Notes: a model not told the origin generated them from the letters alone. Shown: positions 44,193 through 53,215, counted from the stretch's first letter. The stretch: DNA of 64,000 bases from Paenibacillus pedocola (GCF_031599675.1 NZ_CP134223.1:3472001-3536000), one strand, 5' to 3'. Program-made: numbers and translations.

Positions 44193-46109
44193 TTACACGG
44201 CCTCCGGTTTCATTTGCCTCCCCTTCTGTTCACTCTTATCCTGCACTTGCCGGGGCTCTGTCTCCGCGGACGGCAGCCTAATATTCAAAATAAACTCTGT
44301 ACCTTTATCAACCTCCGATTCTGCCCAGATTCGTCCATTCATTAGCTCTATCAGCTTCTTGCAAATTGCGAGGCCCAGCCCTGTACCTTGATACTGCCTG
44401 CTATGGGAGGCATCCAGCTGGGTGAACGGCTGAAACAGCAGCTCCAGTTTTTCCGGAGGAATTCCGATTCCTGTATCTTTTATCCGGAATGTTAAGCCCT
44501 GGCCATTCTCTTGCCCACCAGAGGATTCTACTGTTACATGTATATCACCAAACGGAGTGAATTTCACGGCATTACCGATTAGATTCACCATAATTTGACG
44601 GATCCTTAAGCTGTCTCCGACCAAATATTCTGGAATATCCTGCGATACCTGCAAATGGAGCTGCAGATTCTTTTCTCTGGCGGTTGCCTCAAACAAATCA
44701 ATACATTCCTCCAGCAATACAGGCAGTTGAAAGGTTTCACTACGCAGCTGCATTCCATCTGATTCCAGACGGGAAATATCCAGAACATCACTTATAACAT
44801 TAAGCAGCGCCTGACTGCTTCTATATTGCAGCCGCAGCATTTCCTGCTGATCCGGATTCTCAATATCCTCTGCCAAAAGTTGATTAATTCCAATAATCCC
44901 GTTCAGCGGTGTTCTGATTTCATGGCTCATTATGGCCAGAAATTCACTTTTCATCCGGTCTGCGCTTTCCGCCGCTTCCTTGGCAATAATCAGCTCCTGT
45001 TGAAACTTAACAATTGCGGTTACATCCTCAGCAACGATATATACGAGCCGCTGCTTGTCATTGATGAGCGGAAAGACAGTGGTACTGCAGATCAGACTTC
45101 CGCCGCTTTTTATTTTCACTGCAAGTTCCAGCTTGGCAGAGTGTCCTTCCACCGCCTGCTTAACCGCTGCCTTAAGTAAGGCCTCATCCTCTGCAGTGCA
45201 CAGGATTTTTTTGTAATCACCCAGCTCTTCCTTTTCATAGCCGGTCGTTTGCCGCAATGAAGGATTGGCGCTAATGACTTTTTTACGGAACGGATCGATA
45301 CAGAGCACCATATCCGGGCTGGATTCAAACAATGCCGTATACCGCTGTTCATTGAATTTTGCCGAGAAGAGGACCCGTTTACGGTCTTTATAAAGAAGAA
45401 TCAGTACGATTAATACGATTAATATAAACGAACCGGCAAGGATCATACCGAGGAACGAATCCGCCAGTAAGGGAGCTGTACTTGAATAAATGAGTGTCTC
45501 GTCTGCCGGAAAGGACGCACCTGACATCGCTGCATAATGTGTTCCTGTTAAGGAAGCGGTCAGTACGGATACAAGCAATATTTTTTTCGCCGTGAACATG
45601 TTATAGTCATTTTCTATCCATTTGGGTTTATAAGAAGCAGTAATAACTGGAACAGCTAAAGAGAATACAATGGACAGAAGGACAGAAAACTGACTCTGCT
45701 CATAATCACCGGCAAACTTCATAGACATAATTCCGCTAAAATGCATGATGAGAATACCGCTGCTGAACAATATACCGCCGAACGCCAAATAACCCTTGCT
45801 GCGTGTGTAAGGACTACTAAGGAGCAGAAGAAGCGCGTAAGACGCGGCTATGGACACAACCAGGGACAGCAGCAGCAACGGAAGATCATACGATACAGTG
45901 ACCTCCAGTTTCATCGCCCGCATGCCGATATAATGCATACTCCACATCCCAGTGCCCAGGATGCAGGATATTACAAGAATAAAGCGATACCCTCGCTTAC
46001 CGCGAACCAGCCGTTCTGTCAGATCAAGGGTTGCAAAACAGGTAAGTAATGCTATTACAACGGAAAAGAGGACCAGCAGCTCACTGTAATGATCCTGATG
46101 ATGCAGCAT
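44193..46109 (-). CDS. MHYT-PAS hybrid-less sensor histidine kinase
   Basis: 638-residue membrane histidine kinase. Seven N-terminal membrane helices contain MHYT-type motifs (SMHYIGMRAM, MHFSGIMSM, THYAAMSG), predicted to bind copper and sense a gas or redox state. A PAS domain follows (LFESSPDMVLCIDP). HisKA has SHEIRTPLNGIIG with the phospho-His. The ATPase domain has N box LIGNAVKFTP, G1 DTGIGIPP and G2 GTGLGLAICKKLIE. No receiver domain at the C-terminus. The ATG at 46109 is chosen for GGGGAGGGG just upstream; ATG 46130 lacks one. No response regulator gene is adjacent. Confidence 0.9.
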   Translation of the reverse strand: MLHHQDHYSELLVLFSVVIALLTCFATLDLTERLVRGKRGYRFILVISCILGTGMWSMHYIGMRAMKLEVTVSYDLPLLLLSLVVSIAASYALLLLLSSPYTRSKGYLAFGGILFSSGILIMHFSGIMSMKFAGDYEQSQFSVLLSIVFSLAVPVITASYKPKWIENDYNMFTAKKILLVSVLTASLTGTHYAAMSGASFPADETLIYSSTAPLLADSFLGMILAGSFILIVLIVLILLYKDRKRVLFSAKFNEQRYTALFESSPDMVLCIDPFRKKVISANPSLRQTTGYEKEELGDYKKILCTAEDEALLKAAVKQAVEGHSAKLELAVKIKSGGSLICSTTVFPLINDKQRLVYIVAEDVTAIVKFQQELIIAKEAAESADRMKSEFLAIMSHEIRTPLNGIIGINQLLAEDIENPDQQEMLRLQYRSSQALLNVISDVLDISRLESDGMQLRSETFQLPVLLEECIDLFEATAREKNLQLHLQVSQDIPEYLVGDSLRIRQIMVNLIGNAVKFTPFGDIHVTVESSGGQENGQGLTFRIKDTGIGIPPEKLELLFQPFTQLDASHSRQYQGTGLGLAICKKLIELMNGRIWAESEVDKGTEFILNIRLPSAETEPRQVQDKSEQKGRQMKPEAV

Positions 46110-46217
46110 TCGCCCCTCCCCTTTCTTCATCAGTAATGTATAAGTATACTATTTACACTACCTTTACCCGGCAAGAAACGGCACGAATCGGCCAAATATG
46201 GTCATTTCATGGTCAAT

Positions 46218-46272
46218 TTTATCAAAAAAAAGAAACGGAATACTCTCCCATGGAGGCAGTATCCGTTCCGCA
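46218..46272 (-). terminator. Terminator of the second CNNM/CBS gene
   Basis: On the minus strand ACGGATACTGCCTCC pairs with GGGAGAGTATTCCGT and is followed by TTCTTTTTTTTTG. Confidence 0.85.
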
Positions 46273-46338
46273 AGGTCGTTATTTATTGCAAAAGGCACAG
46301 CGCAATTACTCCGCACCATGCCTCATGTAGATTTAAAT

Positions 46339-47655
46339 TTATGCTCCGGCTTCCTCCGTCAAAAACTGCATCTTCAGCAGTTTTATCCGGGAAATCCGTT
46401 TGTTATCTGTCTCATCCACCACAAACAGATGGCCGTCAAATTCGAAGGTCTGACCTTTTTGCGGCGGATTAACCTCCAGCTTGGAATAAAACCAGCCGCC
46501 GATTGTATCATAGTCGTCTGTCTCCATATGAAGTCCCAGCAGGTCATTAATTTCTTCAATCAGCATAAGACCATCAATAGAGTATTCATCCTCCCCCAGC
46601 TTCTCAACGCCGGGACGTTCCTCATCGAACTCATCCTGAATCTCTCCGACAATCTCTTCCATAATGTCTTCCAAGGTAACCATGCCCGAAGTCCCGCCAT
46701 ACTCATCAATCAGAATAGCAATTTGAGTCTTGGCACGCTGCATTACCTTTAGAAGCGCACTAATCTGGATCGACTCCGGAACCGTAAGAATAGGACGAAT
46801 CAATTCATTGTACTTCGGAGCCTGCTCACGGATCATATCCTTAATATGAATGAATCCGAGAATGTGATCTTTATCGCCGTCGCAGACCGGATAACGGGTT
46901 CTCATTCCATCGAAGGCGATTTCCAGGTTCTCCTCTGTAGAGAGATGGCTGTTCAAACAGATCATTTCAGTCCGGGGAATCATGATCTCCCGCGCCATAG
47001 TATCAGCAAATTCAAAAATATTGTCTACCAGTGTCATTTCGGTATTGTCGATCAGCCCGCTCTTATTGCTCTCCTGCATGATAATACGGATCTCTTCCTC
47101 GGTGTGAGCTGTCGCCAGCTCCGAAGCCGGTGACAAGCGGAAAATGCGAAGCAGTCCCCGGGCCAAACCATTGACGATCCAGATAAACGGATACATGATC
47201 CGGTAGAACACATTCATGGCTCCCGAGGTTAGCAGAAGTACTGCTTCCGCTTTGTTCACAGCAATGGTCTTGGGAGCAAGCTCTCCAAGGACAATATGCA
47301 GAACCGTGATAAACATAAAGGCAATAATCAGTGAAATCACATAAACGGCAGCATCGCCAAAGCCTAAGCTTGTTACAAGCGGCCCCACAATCGTGGCTAC
47401 TGCAGGTTCTCCAAGCCACCCCAGAGCAAGCGAGGCAAGCGTAATGCCCAGCTGGCAGGCGGACAGATAAGCATCCAGATTGTGTACAATATTTCTTGCT
47501 GCGAGCGCTCTTTTGCTGCCTTCCTCAATCAGCGATTCAATGCGGCCACTGCGTACCTTGACCATTGCATACTCTACCGAAACAAAAAAGCCGTTAAACA
47601 GCACAAGCAAAATAATAAGACCTACATGTAATATACCGGGTAAAGGGTCGCTCAA
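46339..47655 (-). CDS. CNNM/CBS-domain membrane protein (second paralogue)
   Basis: 438-residue paralogue of the protein at 10507-11829. It has the same layout: DUF21 transmembrane domain (LIILLVLFNGFFVSVEYAMVKVR), CBS pair with IPRTEMICL and LIDEYGGTSGMVTLEDIMEEIVGEI, then CorC_HlyC domain. Start is TTG at 47655 with GGAG six bases upstream; that ribosome site lies at the edge of a hairpin. Family members may extrude Mg2+ or similar cations, but the ligand cannot be read. Confidence 0.9.
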   Translation of the reverse strand: MSDPLPGILHVGLIILLVLFNGFFVSVEYAMVKVRSGRIESLIEEGSKRALAARNIVHNLDAYLSACQLGITLASLALGWLGEPAVATIVGPLVTSLGFGDAAVYVISLIIAFMFITVLHIVLGELAPKTIAVNKAEAVLLLTSGAMNVFYRIMYPFIWIVNGLARGLLRIFRLSPASELATAHTEEEIRIIMQESNKSGLIDNTEMTLVDNIFEFADTMAREIMIPRTEMICLNSHLSTEENLEIAFDGMRTRYPVCDGDKDHILGFIHIKDMIREQAPKYNELIRPILTVPESIQISALLKVMQRAKTQIAILIDEYGGTSGMVTLEDIMEEIVGEIQDEFDEERPGVEKLGEDEYSIDGLMLIEEINDLLGLHMETDDYDTIGGWFYSKLEVNPPQKGQTFEFDGHLFVVDETDNKRISRIKLLKMQFLTEEAGA

Positions 47656-48070
47656 TTTATACTCCTATCCACCGTCTCCTCATTCGGGCGGATAGGCCCA
47701 CCTCCTTCGTTTGTTCAAAATGTCAGCCTGCATAACGTCAGCTGTTCCTTTCAGAATCAATTTCCCAATGCCTTCATCTCCTGACTGAAATCACGGATTT
47801 ATAAATATATACAATATTATATTATTACTCGCAGTACAAAAACAGGTCTAAACCATTGTAAAATATGATCTAGTTGTCTTTCTCTGGGACATCCATTCCC
47901 CAAAACGTATAAAATGAAGATATCTGCGTAAAACTTTTAATATATATGTTAAATCCTCAGAGCCCGCGCCGTCAACTTTTGTACTCCAGCATCAAAGAAA
48001 CAGCAGACCGCTTTGAAGGGGGGCTGCTGTTTCTTTGGATTGTTTTCTATGGATAGTTAGCAGAAGTGAA
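47656..48070. other. Leader region of the second CNNM gene and gerQ terminator
   Basis: 415 bases without a conventional gene. Near 47664-47700 the minus strand has CCTATCCGCC and GGTGGATAGG arms, which form a hairpin beside the GGAG of the CNNM start. An ATG between the arms opens an 8-codon frame (MRRRWIGV) stopping one base before the TTG. An AGGAGGTG lies upstream of the hairpin. At 47994-48036 AAGAAACAGCAG/CTGCTGTTTCTT is a 12-bp perfect stem that probably ends the gerQ transcript. The middle is AT-rich with nothing else visible. Confidence 0.5.
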
Positions 48071-48577
48071 TTAACGCCAGTTGCGGGTTGGCGGATTGCC
48101 TATGACCCCTGGATATTGGTAAACGAGCGGTTCATCAAAAGTTGCGTAATCGAAATTGACCATCAGAAGTACGGTCCGCTGACCGGTAGCCGGATCGCTG
48201 ATTATGATGTGATCACGGCCGGCAGCTTCAAGAACGCCTTTGTATATCTTCGCATTCCACTCTTTGTTGTTCTCATATGTGTAATAGAAAGTACCGATCT
48301 TACCCAAGTTAAGACGGAAAATATTCTCGATATAGGATTGTTCGAAGACCGGGGCGGTTGTCGGCATCACCGTTCCAGTCGGAGTCATCGGACTTCCGCT
48401 TGTAACTTGAGGCGGCACAGTTCCCATTGTACCCATAGTTCCCCCAGATCCCATAGTTCCCCCAGATCCCATAGTTCCCATTGATCCCATAGTTCCCATC
48501 GACCCGGCTGGCATCATGCCACCGGAAGCATTGCTGCCCATCATATAAGTAACGGGGCGGTAAGGTTGACCTATCAT
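48071..48577 (-). CDS. gerQ: Spore coat protein GerQ
   Basis: 168-residue spore coat protein required for CwlJ localisation and a known transglutaminase substrate. The C-terminal domain is diagnostic: FEQSYIENIFRLNLGKIGTFY, NNKEWNAKIYKGVLEAAGRDHIIISDP and FDYATFDEPLVY. The N-terminus is a low-complexity Gly/Met/Ser/Thr region with repeats of MGTMGS and GGTMGS. GGAGG lies before the ATG. It follows cwlJ by 90 bases, matching the functional pairing of GerQ and CwlJ. Confidence 0.95.
   Translation of the reverse strand: MIGQPYRPVTYMMGSNASGGMMPAGSMGTMGSMGTMGSGGTMGSGGTMGTMGTVPPQVTSGSPMTPTGTVMPTTAPVFEQSYIENIFRLNLGKIGTFYYTYENNKEWNAKIYKGVLEAAGRDHIIISDPATGQRTVLLMVNFDYATFDEPLVYQYPGVIGNPPTRNWR
48432..48503. 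repeat. Four 18-base tandem repeats within gerQ
   Basis: The unit CCCATAGTTCCCCCAGAT is present four times end to end, the third and fourth copies with a few changes. Each encodes six residues (MGSGGT or MGTMGS-like) of the GerQ N-terminal region. Slippage could change copy number without a frameshift. Confidence 0.85.
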
Positions 48578-48667
48578 TTGTATAAAACCTCCTAATAGTT
48601 GTTAGCCAGGGAGACAGACTCTGGAATACTTCCCATCAGTCCGTCTGTCTCCTGCGGGCTGCGTTGC

Positions 48668-49090
48668 CTAGTATACAGCCGGGCAATCTCCAGCAGTCGG
48701 GGTAAAGAAGCAGTGGGCTTTGTAGCGTCCGGTATTCTTCTGGTTATACCACTCGGCAGGACAAGCTCCCACAGGACGGAAGAACCATAAGGCATTGGAA
48801 GCCGGCCAGGTTCTTTCACCTCCTATAGCTCTTTGGGCCAAGCGGATGTCCCTGTCCCGCGCCCGCTGATAGAAATATCCCTTCTGCGGGGCTTCGAAGC
48901 CGCCCGGACTCTGGTACACCATATCATTCACATTGCGAATGTTTTTGAAGTCCAGACAATTGCCTAGAATCCGGTTCACACCTACATTGCCAACCATCAG
49001 CATGCCCGATTCCCCATCCTCTTCGGCCTCAGCCCTCATAAGCCGCGCGAGCACCTTCACATCTCCTGAGTTCGCTTTGATGACGGCCAC
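48668..49090 (-). CDS. cwlJ: Cortex-lytic cell wall hydrolase CwlJ
   Basis: 140-residue SleB/CwlJ-family hydrolase of the spore cortex, active at germination. The Hydrolase_2 domain spans almost the whole protein: ARLMRAEAEEDGESGMLMVGNVGVNRI carries the catalytic Glu, followed by FYQRARDRDIRLAQRAIGG and NALWFFRP. No signal peptide or peptidoglycan-binding domain, as in CwlJ rather than SleB. Start is GTG at 49090 with GGAGG seven bases upstream. Next to gerQ. Confidence 0.95.
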   Translation of the reverse strand: MAVIKANSGDVKVLARLMRAEAEEDGESGMLMVGNVGVNRILGNCLDFKNIRNVNDMVYQSPGGFEAPQKGYFYQRARDRDIRLAQRAIGGERTWPASNALWFFRPVGACPAEWYNQKNTGRYKAHCFFTPTAGDCPAVY

Positions 49091-49273
49091 GCTTTCTCCT
49101 CCTTGTACTTGCTCCGTTAAGGTATCCGTGATCCGGACCGCATGAACCGGATTGTCGGTTAACCTGCTTCACAAGCATCCACTTTTCTTAACTGCTCGCT
49201 GTATTGTATGTGCATTCGCCTAAGAGGTGACAGTCAGTGCCCAATTTCTCCCGGTACCTTTTATTAGATTGAT

Positions 49274-50029
49274 TTAGGGTTCATAAATCATTTTACGGGT
49301 CATACCTCCATCAATCACTAGCTGTGCGCCGGTAATAAAATTATTCTCAGGCGCCGTTAAATAAAGACAGGCCCTTGCAATATCCTCCGGCTTCCCTACC
49401 CGTCCGGAAGGATGCTGTTTATGGTCTATTTCACGCAGCTGCGCATAATCACCGGTCTCTATCCAGCCGGGACTGATACAGTTCACCGTGATTCCGTCCT
49501 CCCCTAAAGTGACCGCCATGGCATGCGTTAAGGCTGAAATTGCTCCCTTGGAGGCCGCATAAGCTTCCGTATTTGGCTCAGACATTAACGAACGGGTGGA
49601 AGACAGATTCACCACAGCGCCTCCTGCCGCATTCTTCCGCATGATTTTAGCTGCCTCACGGGTGGCCAGAAAAACACTCCGGGCATTGGTGTTAAGCACC
49701 TTGTCCCATTCGTCCGCCGAGAGCTCGTACAGCGTCTTGGTGTGCGCATTGGCAATCCCTGCATTATTAATCAGGATATCGATGGTACCGTATTTGCGGG
49801 CAGTGTGTGCGACTAAGGCAATAATCTGTCCTTCTATACTTACATCACAAGCTACGAATTCAGCAGACCCGCCTCTTCCCGTGATCTCCTCCGCAGATTC
49901 CTGCCCAAGAGCCGCATCCAGCTCTGCAATAACAACATTTGCACCTTCAGCAGCATAAGCTCGGGCAATTGCTCTGCCAATACCATGTCCGGCACCGGTA
50001 ACAATAACTGTTTTATCTGCATATTTCAC
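49274..50029 (-). CDS. Short-chain dehydrogenase/reductase
   Basis: 251-residue NAD(P)-dependent SDR. Cofactor motif TGAGHGIGRAIA (about 11-22), NNAG near 87, catalytic Ser in VVNLSSTRSL and YAASKGA (Tyr, Lys). Asp-like position after strand 2 is VIAELDAAL, with Glu/Asp favouring NAD. Start is GTG at 50029 with AAGGGAG ten bases upstream. Substrate unknown. Confidence 0.9.
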   Translation of the reverse strand: MKYADKTVIVTGAGHGIGRAIARAYAAEGANVVIAELDAALGQESAEEITGRGGSAEFVACDVSIEGQIIALVAHTARKYGTIDILINNAGIANAHTKTLYELSADEWDKVLNTNARSVFLATREAAKIMRKNAAGGAVVNLSSTRSLMSEPNTEAYAASKGAISALTHAMAVTLGEDGITVNCISPGWIETGDYAQLREIDHKQHPSGRVGKPEDIARACLYLTAPENNFITGAQLVIDGGMTRKMIYEP

Positions 50030-50067
50030 GAGTATGATTCTCCCTTCAAAAAGTTAGCTTAGCATAA

Positions 50068-50108
50068 TATAAATATCCCCTTGTTCCAAAAGCGGAAACA
50101 AGGGGATT
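50068..50108 (-). terminator. Hairpin between SDR and DUF2500 genes
   Basis: ATCCCCTTGTT-TCC and GGAACAAGGGGAT form a long stem around a GCTTTT loop. The following minus-strand sequence is AT-rich (ATTTATATT). It most likely ends the DUF2500 transcript. Confidence 0.55.
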
Positions 50109-50176
50109 GTACAGCAAAATGCATTATATAGTAAACAGGACGCTAGAAGCTCAGCAGCTCTATTTGAAGACAAGAT

Positions 50177-50575
50177 CTATTCCGCAGTAGAGTAATGAGG
50201 ATGCCGCTGAAAACCATGGTATCTTGTCCCCTGGTATGTCAGTAATCCTCTATCCCCTTCTGCACTCATTCCAAATTCATTCCCGTCCACCTTGAATTCC
50301 ATCCGCGCACCATCTTGAGCTTCATAGGTTAAAAAGTAGGTCGTGCTGGTCCGGCTGGTCTGGCTCTCATCCTGAACCTGCTGCTGGCGGACTTCACTCC
50401 GTTTGCTGACGATGCGGGCGGGGATGGTTAGCAAGGGTGAACTGTTGTTGCGGCTCCATTGAAACAATCCCCTGCCCACTGATACAGCGACTATACCAAT
50501 CATCACGACGAGGAAAATCGGTATCACCGTCCCGGTAAGATCAAACATCCAAGAAGGATCCGAGCCCATTCCCAT
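50177..50575 (-). CDS. DUF2500 domain membrane protein
   Basis: 132-residue protein with one N-terminal membrane segment (TVIPIFLVVMIGIVAVSVGRGLF). It is followed by a soluble domain with LLTIPARIVSKRSEVRQQQ, TYFLTYEAQDGARMEFKVDG and GMSAEGDRGLLTYQGTRYHGFQR. This matches my memory of DUF2500. The Arg/Gln-rich linker is probably extended. Function unknown. AAGGGGG lies eight bases before the ATG. Confidence 0.8.
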   Translation of the reverse strand: MGMGSDPSWMFDLTGTVIPIFLVVMIGIVAVSVGRGLFQWSRNNSSPLLTIPARIVSKRSEVRQQQVQDESQTSRTSTTYFLTYEAQDGARMEFKVDGNEFGMSAEGDRGLLTYQGTRYHGFQRHPHYSTAE

Positions 50576-50729
50576 GACTTATTCCCCCTTAATCCCCAAA
50601 TACTTGCGGCTGCTCCCTGAGTCTCTTCAGGGTGCTTCTGTACATGTATATGCCCTTAACCGCAAATACAGCATCATAAATAAGAAAATCAGGGATACGG
50701 CAGCTGCTATTCTATAAAACATAAACAAA

Positions 50730-50772
50730 AAGACCACGCTGTCCTCAGTTTCGAGAACATATGTGGTCTTTA
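50730..50772 (-). terminator. Terminator of the Cys-rich small protein gene
   Basis: On the minus strand AAAGACCAC pairs with GTGGTCTTT, with an inner GTTCTC/GAGGAC pairing, and continues TTTGTTTATG. Confidence 0.72.
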
Positions 50773-50796
50773 CTATCTTCTATTTGATCTAACATA

Positions 50797-50973
50797 TTAA
50801 GCATGTACAAGGTCAAGGAGTTGTTTGGTTTCGTTCTCTTCAACTGGAAGCATACCGTTCTCAGCCCAGCAGGCTCTGCATTGTTCTTCGGTTTCACACA
50901 GGTGGGCATCATCGCAGTTATAGCACAATTGCAGCAGGTTTCTAGTCGTATAATCCGTTTCAAAAGTTGTCAT
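50797..50973 (-). CDS. 58-residue Cys-rich protein
   Basis: Short gene with an excellent ribosome site: AGGAG eight bases before the ATG at 50973. The product has five Cys in LCYNCDDAHLC and EQCRACWAENG, spaced C-x2-C-x5-C-x6-C-x2-C, suggesting a zinc- or iron-sulfur-binding module. The rest is acidic (ETEEQ, PVEENETKQLLDL). It has its own terminator. No family is recognised. A longer overlapping frame on the same strand is not the coding one because its start and codon use are poorer and it lacks the ribosome site. Confidence 0.72.
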   Translation of the reverse strand: MTTFETDYTTRNLLQLCYNCDDAHLCETEEQCRACWAENGMLPVEENETKQLLDLVHA

Positions 50974-51137
50974 TGTAATCGCTCCTCTTCGGGATTAAAG
51001 TTTGTGAAAAAATGAACTTGCTTTCTATGTGTTAAATATATCACAGGATTCGCCGTTTGTCATGTGATTTTTTTCACATTTTTAAGGAAAATTTTAAATA
51101 CGTTTTTTTTGCTTAATCATCTTTAGGTAAGCTAGGT

Positions 51138-51773
51138 TTAATATAACCTTTTAGTATAGCTTTCGTTCAGCGACTCCGCTACCTTGTCTGCACTTATACC
51201 AGGCAGCTTCACATGATCAGCTATCATCTGAGCAATATTCGGCAGCTTCTCTTTAGACATCCATGATTCAGGATTCCAGAGGCTGGAACGCTTAAATGCC
51301 TTGGCGCAATGACTATAGCACTCCTCTACTTCTATCACAATCCCGACAAGCGGATTGCGGCCATGGGATTCCATTTGCTGCAGCAGATTCTCGTCCTTGA
51401 CGATATACGCACGGCCGTTCACCCGCAGAGTCTCTTCCAAGCCCGGTATCATAAAGATCAGACCAGCTCTAGGATTAGATAGCAGATTTCGCAGGGAATC
51501 CATTCTCCGGTTGCCCGGCCGTTCAGGAATGACCAAATGTCTGTCATCCAGAACAAGTACAAATCCTGGGGCGTCACCCCGGGGAGATACATCACAACGT
51601 CCCTCTTGATCAGAAGTAGCTATCATAAGCAGCGGCGACTGGGAGATAAACTGCCGGCAATGCCCATCGAGGATATGAATCACTTTGTTTTTTACGAGTT
51701 CGCCAGGGTATCCGAGGATAGTGCGCAATTCTTCTTCCGTTTGGATAGTCTCAAAGTCAGGCACCGTCTTCAC
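51138..51773 (-). CDS. Pyridoxamine 5'-phosphate oxidase-like FMN protein
   Basis: 211-residue split-barrel flavoprotein. The family features are LLMIATSDQEGRCDVSPRGDAPGFV (about 45-69), LVIPERPGNRRMDSLRNLLSNPRAGLIFMIPG and TLRVNGRAYIV. This is the MSMEG_1061-like PPOX subgroup, with predicted FMN or F420 cofactor. VIEVEECYSHCAKAFKRSSLW is typical of it. Start is GTG at 51773, with a weak ribosome site; function beyond oxidoreductase unknown. Confidence 0.86.
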   Translation of the reverse strand: MKTVPDFETIQTEEELRTILGYPGELVKNKVIHILDGHCRQFISQSPLLMIATSDQEGRCDVSPRGDAPGFVLVLDDRHLVIPERPGNRRMDSLRNLLSNPRAGLIFMIPGLEETLRVNGRAYIVKDENLLQQMESHGRNPLVGIVIEVEECYSHCAKAFKRSSLWNPESWMSKEKLPNIAQMIADHVKLPGISADKVAESLNESYTKRLY

Positions 51774-51850
51774 TCCGTATGTAGGAATTTATGATACAGA
51801 ATCTTTCTGCCCATTATATCACATAGAACGTGAACGTTTGAATGCTTCAA

Positions 51851-51884
51851 AAAAAGAAGGCTGCATGGGCAGCCCTCTTTTCTA
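51851..51884 (-). terminator. Terminator of the propeller lipoprotein gene
   Basis: On the minus strand AGGGCTGC pairs with GCAGCCTT around CCAT and is followed by CTTTTTTT. Confidence 0.88.
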
Positions 51885-51893
51885 TCCGCAACA

Positions 51894-53189
51894 CTACATC
51901 ACCCGCCAGCTGACTCCTCCATTTGTTGTCTGGAGCAGAATCGATCTGCGGTCTACTTCTTTTTGGATTAGAAGCCAGCCTACATCGTCTGAGATGAACT
52001 GGAGCTTCACAATCTCCGGATATTCCAGCAGCTTGGATTGCAGTACACTGCTGGCAGGCAGTGATGTCCAAGTATGGCCCTGATTTACCGTTTTGTACAT
52101 CAGATTTCCATTCAGGATCCAGCCGACCTCGGCATTTAAAAAAACAGGTGGCAGATGGCGGTTGATTCCAGTCTGGCTGCTGAGTGCAAAATTCACAAAT
52201 TTCCAGTTCTCTCCACCATTCGCTGTAAAATAACCATTATAGGTAACGCTGTTTTTTTTATCAATTTGACAGGCTACCGGCAGCCAGCCGGAGGTGTTAT
52301 CATCACCGAAAAACTCGGGTTCTCCGGTAATGACCTTATCGCAGCCTTCCCATTCTTCATTTACCAGAATTTCAGGTCCCGGATTCCAGGTTGTCCCGCT
52401 ATCACTGGTCATATAAATTTTGGGCAGCGCACCCGTCTGGAGTGTCACAAATCCTCGGTTCATATCCTTAAATATCATTCCAGTGATAACCCCTGCCATA
52501 GGAATAGTATTGTTAGGCAGATTCGGATTATACTGCTCGTTCTGCATTACCATATTCCAGGTTGCTCCGCCGTCCGCTGTAACGTACAAAGCCTTGCTCT
52601 CCTTGGTGGCATTCGCATCCCAGGAGGTCATCAGCCAGCCGGTCTGCGGGGAATTAAAATAAATAGATGATATGGTATTAGAATCAGGAAAGGAAGACAC
52701 TTTCCAGCTCCGGCCGCCATCTGTTGTACGCAGCACCACTGTCTCTGTCATGCCAAATGCGCTGCGGATAATCCAGCCGTTACTCGGATCCGTGAAAAAA
52801 ATCTCTTCGCCGTAAACCGGATTGGACAGGAACTGCACATTGGCAGACGGTGATATATTAGCCCATGTCCCGCCGTTATCCCTGGTCATATAGATCCGCA
52901 GCTCATTTTTGGTGACGCCCCAGGCCAGACCCACCGATGGATTCAACAGCCGGAAATCAGTCAGCCGGGTCTGAATTTGATATTTAGGTGCACTATCATT
53001 CGTCACGTTCTTGGCATCACCAGGTGTAATCAGGGTTATCGTCTGCCCCTCTTCCGGCGCTTCCGTCGGCTGTGGGGGCTGGGATGGCTCAGGCACCGGG
53101 GATGAAGAGCAGGCCGAGAGGATCAGCAGGATCATGAGAAAAGCAATCGCTGTTCTCAGAAGCTTGAAGCCTGTTGTTTCGGATGACAA
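51894..53189 (-). CDS. Beta-propeller lipoprotein (YCF48/BNR-like repeats)
   Basis: 431-residue exported lipoprotein. Lipobox LSAC with Cys near residue 27, then a Pro-rich linker (PVPEPSQPPQPTEAPE). The body has repeated S/T-x-D-x-G-x-T-W (BNR/Asp-box) motifs: TRDNGGTW, TTDGGRSW, TADGGATW, TSDSGTTW, TANGGENW and TTNGGVSW. GW-containing spacers between them suggest a seven-bladed propeller as in YCF48-like proteins. Start is TTG at 53189 with GGGGAG upstream. Binding partner unknown. Confidence 0.88.
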   Translation of the reverse strand: MSSETTGFKLLRTAIAFLMILLILSACSSSPVPEPSQPPQPTEAPEEGQTITLITPGDAKNVTNDSAPKYQIQTRLTDFRLLNPSVGLAWGVTKNELRIYMTRDNGGTWANISPSANVQFLSNPVYGEEIFFTDPSNGWIIRSAFGMTETVVLRTTDGGRSWKVSSFPDSNTISSIYFNSPQTGWLMTSWDANATKESKALYVTADGGATWNMVMQNEQYNPNLPNNTIPMAGVITGMIFKDMNRGFVTLQTGALPKIYMTSDSGTTWNPGPEILVNEEWEGCDKVITGEPEFFGDDNTSGWLPVACQIDKKNSVTYNGYFTANGGENWKFVNFALSSQTGINRHLPPVFLNAEVGWILNGNLMYKTVNQGHTWTSLPASSVLQSKLLEYPEIVKLQFISDDVGWLLIQKEVDRRSILLQTTNGGVSWRVM

Positions 53190-53215
53190 GACTCTCTCCC
53201 CTTTTCGTATCTTGA

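Noticed and set aside
47700..47960. M-box or yybP-ykoY riboswitch before the CNNM gene
   Set aside because: A cation-linked gene made these likely, but no conserved blocks could be matched.
50745..50963. A 72-codon frame on the minus strand, overlapping the Cys-rich gene
   Set aside because: It has no ribosome site and runs beyond the terminator stem; the frame starting at 50973 has AGGAG and a matching stop.
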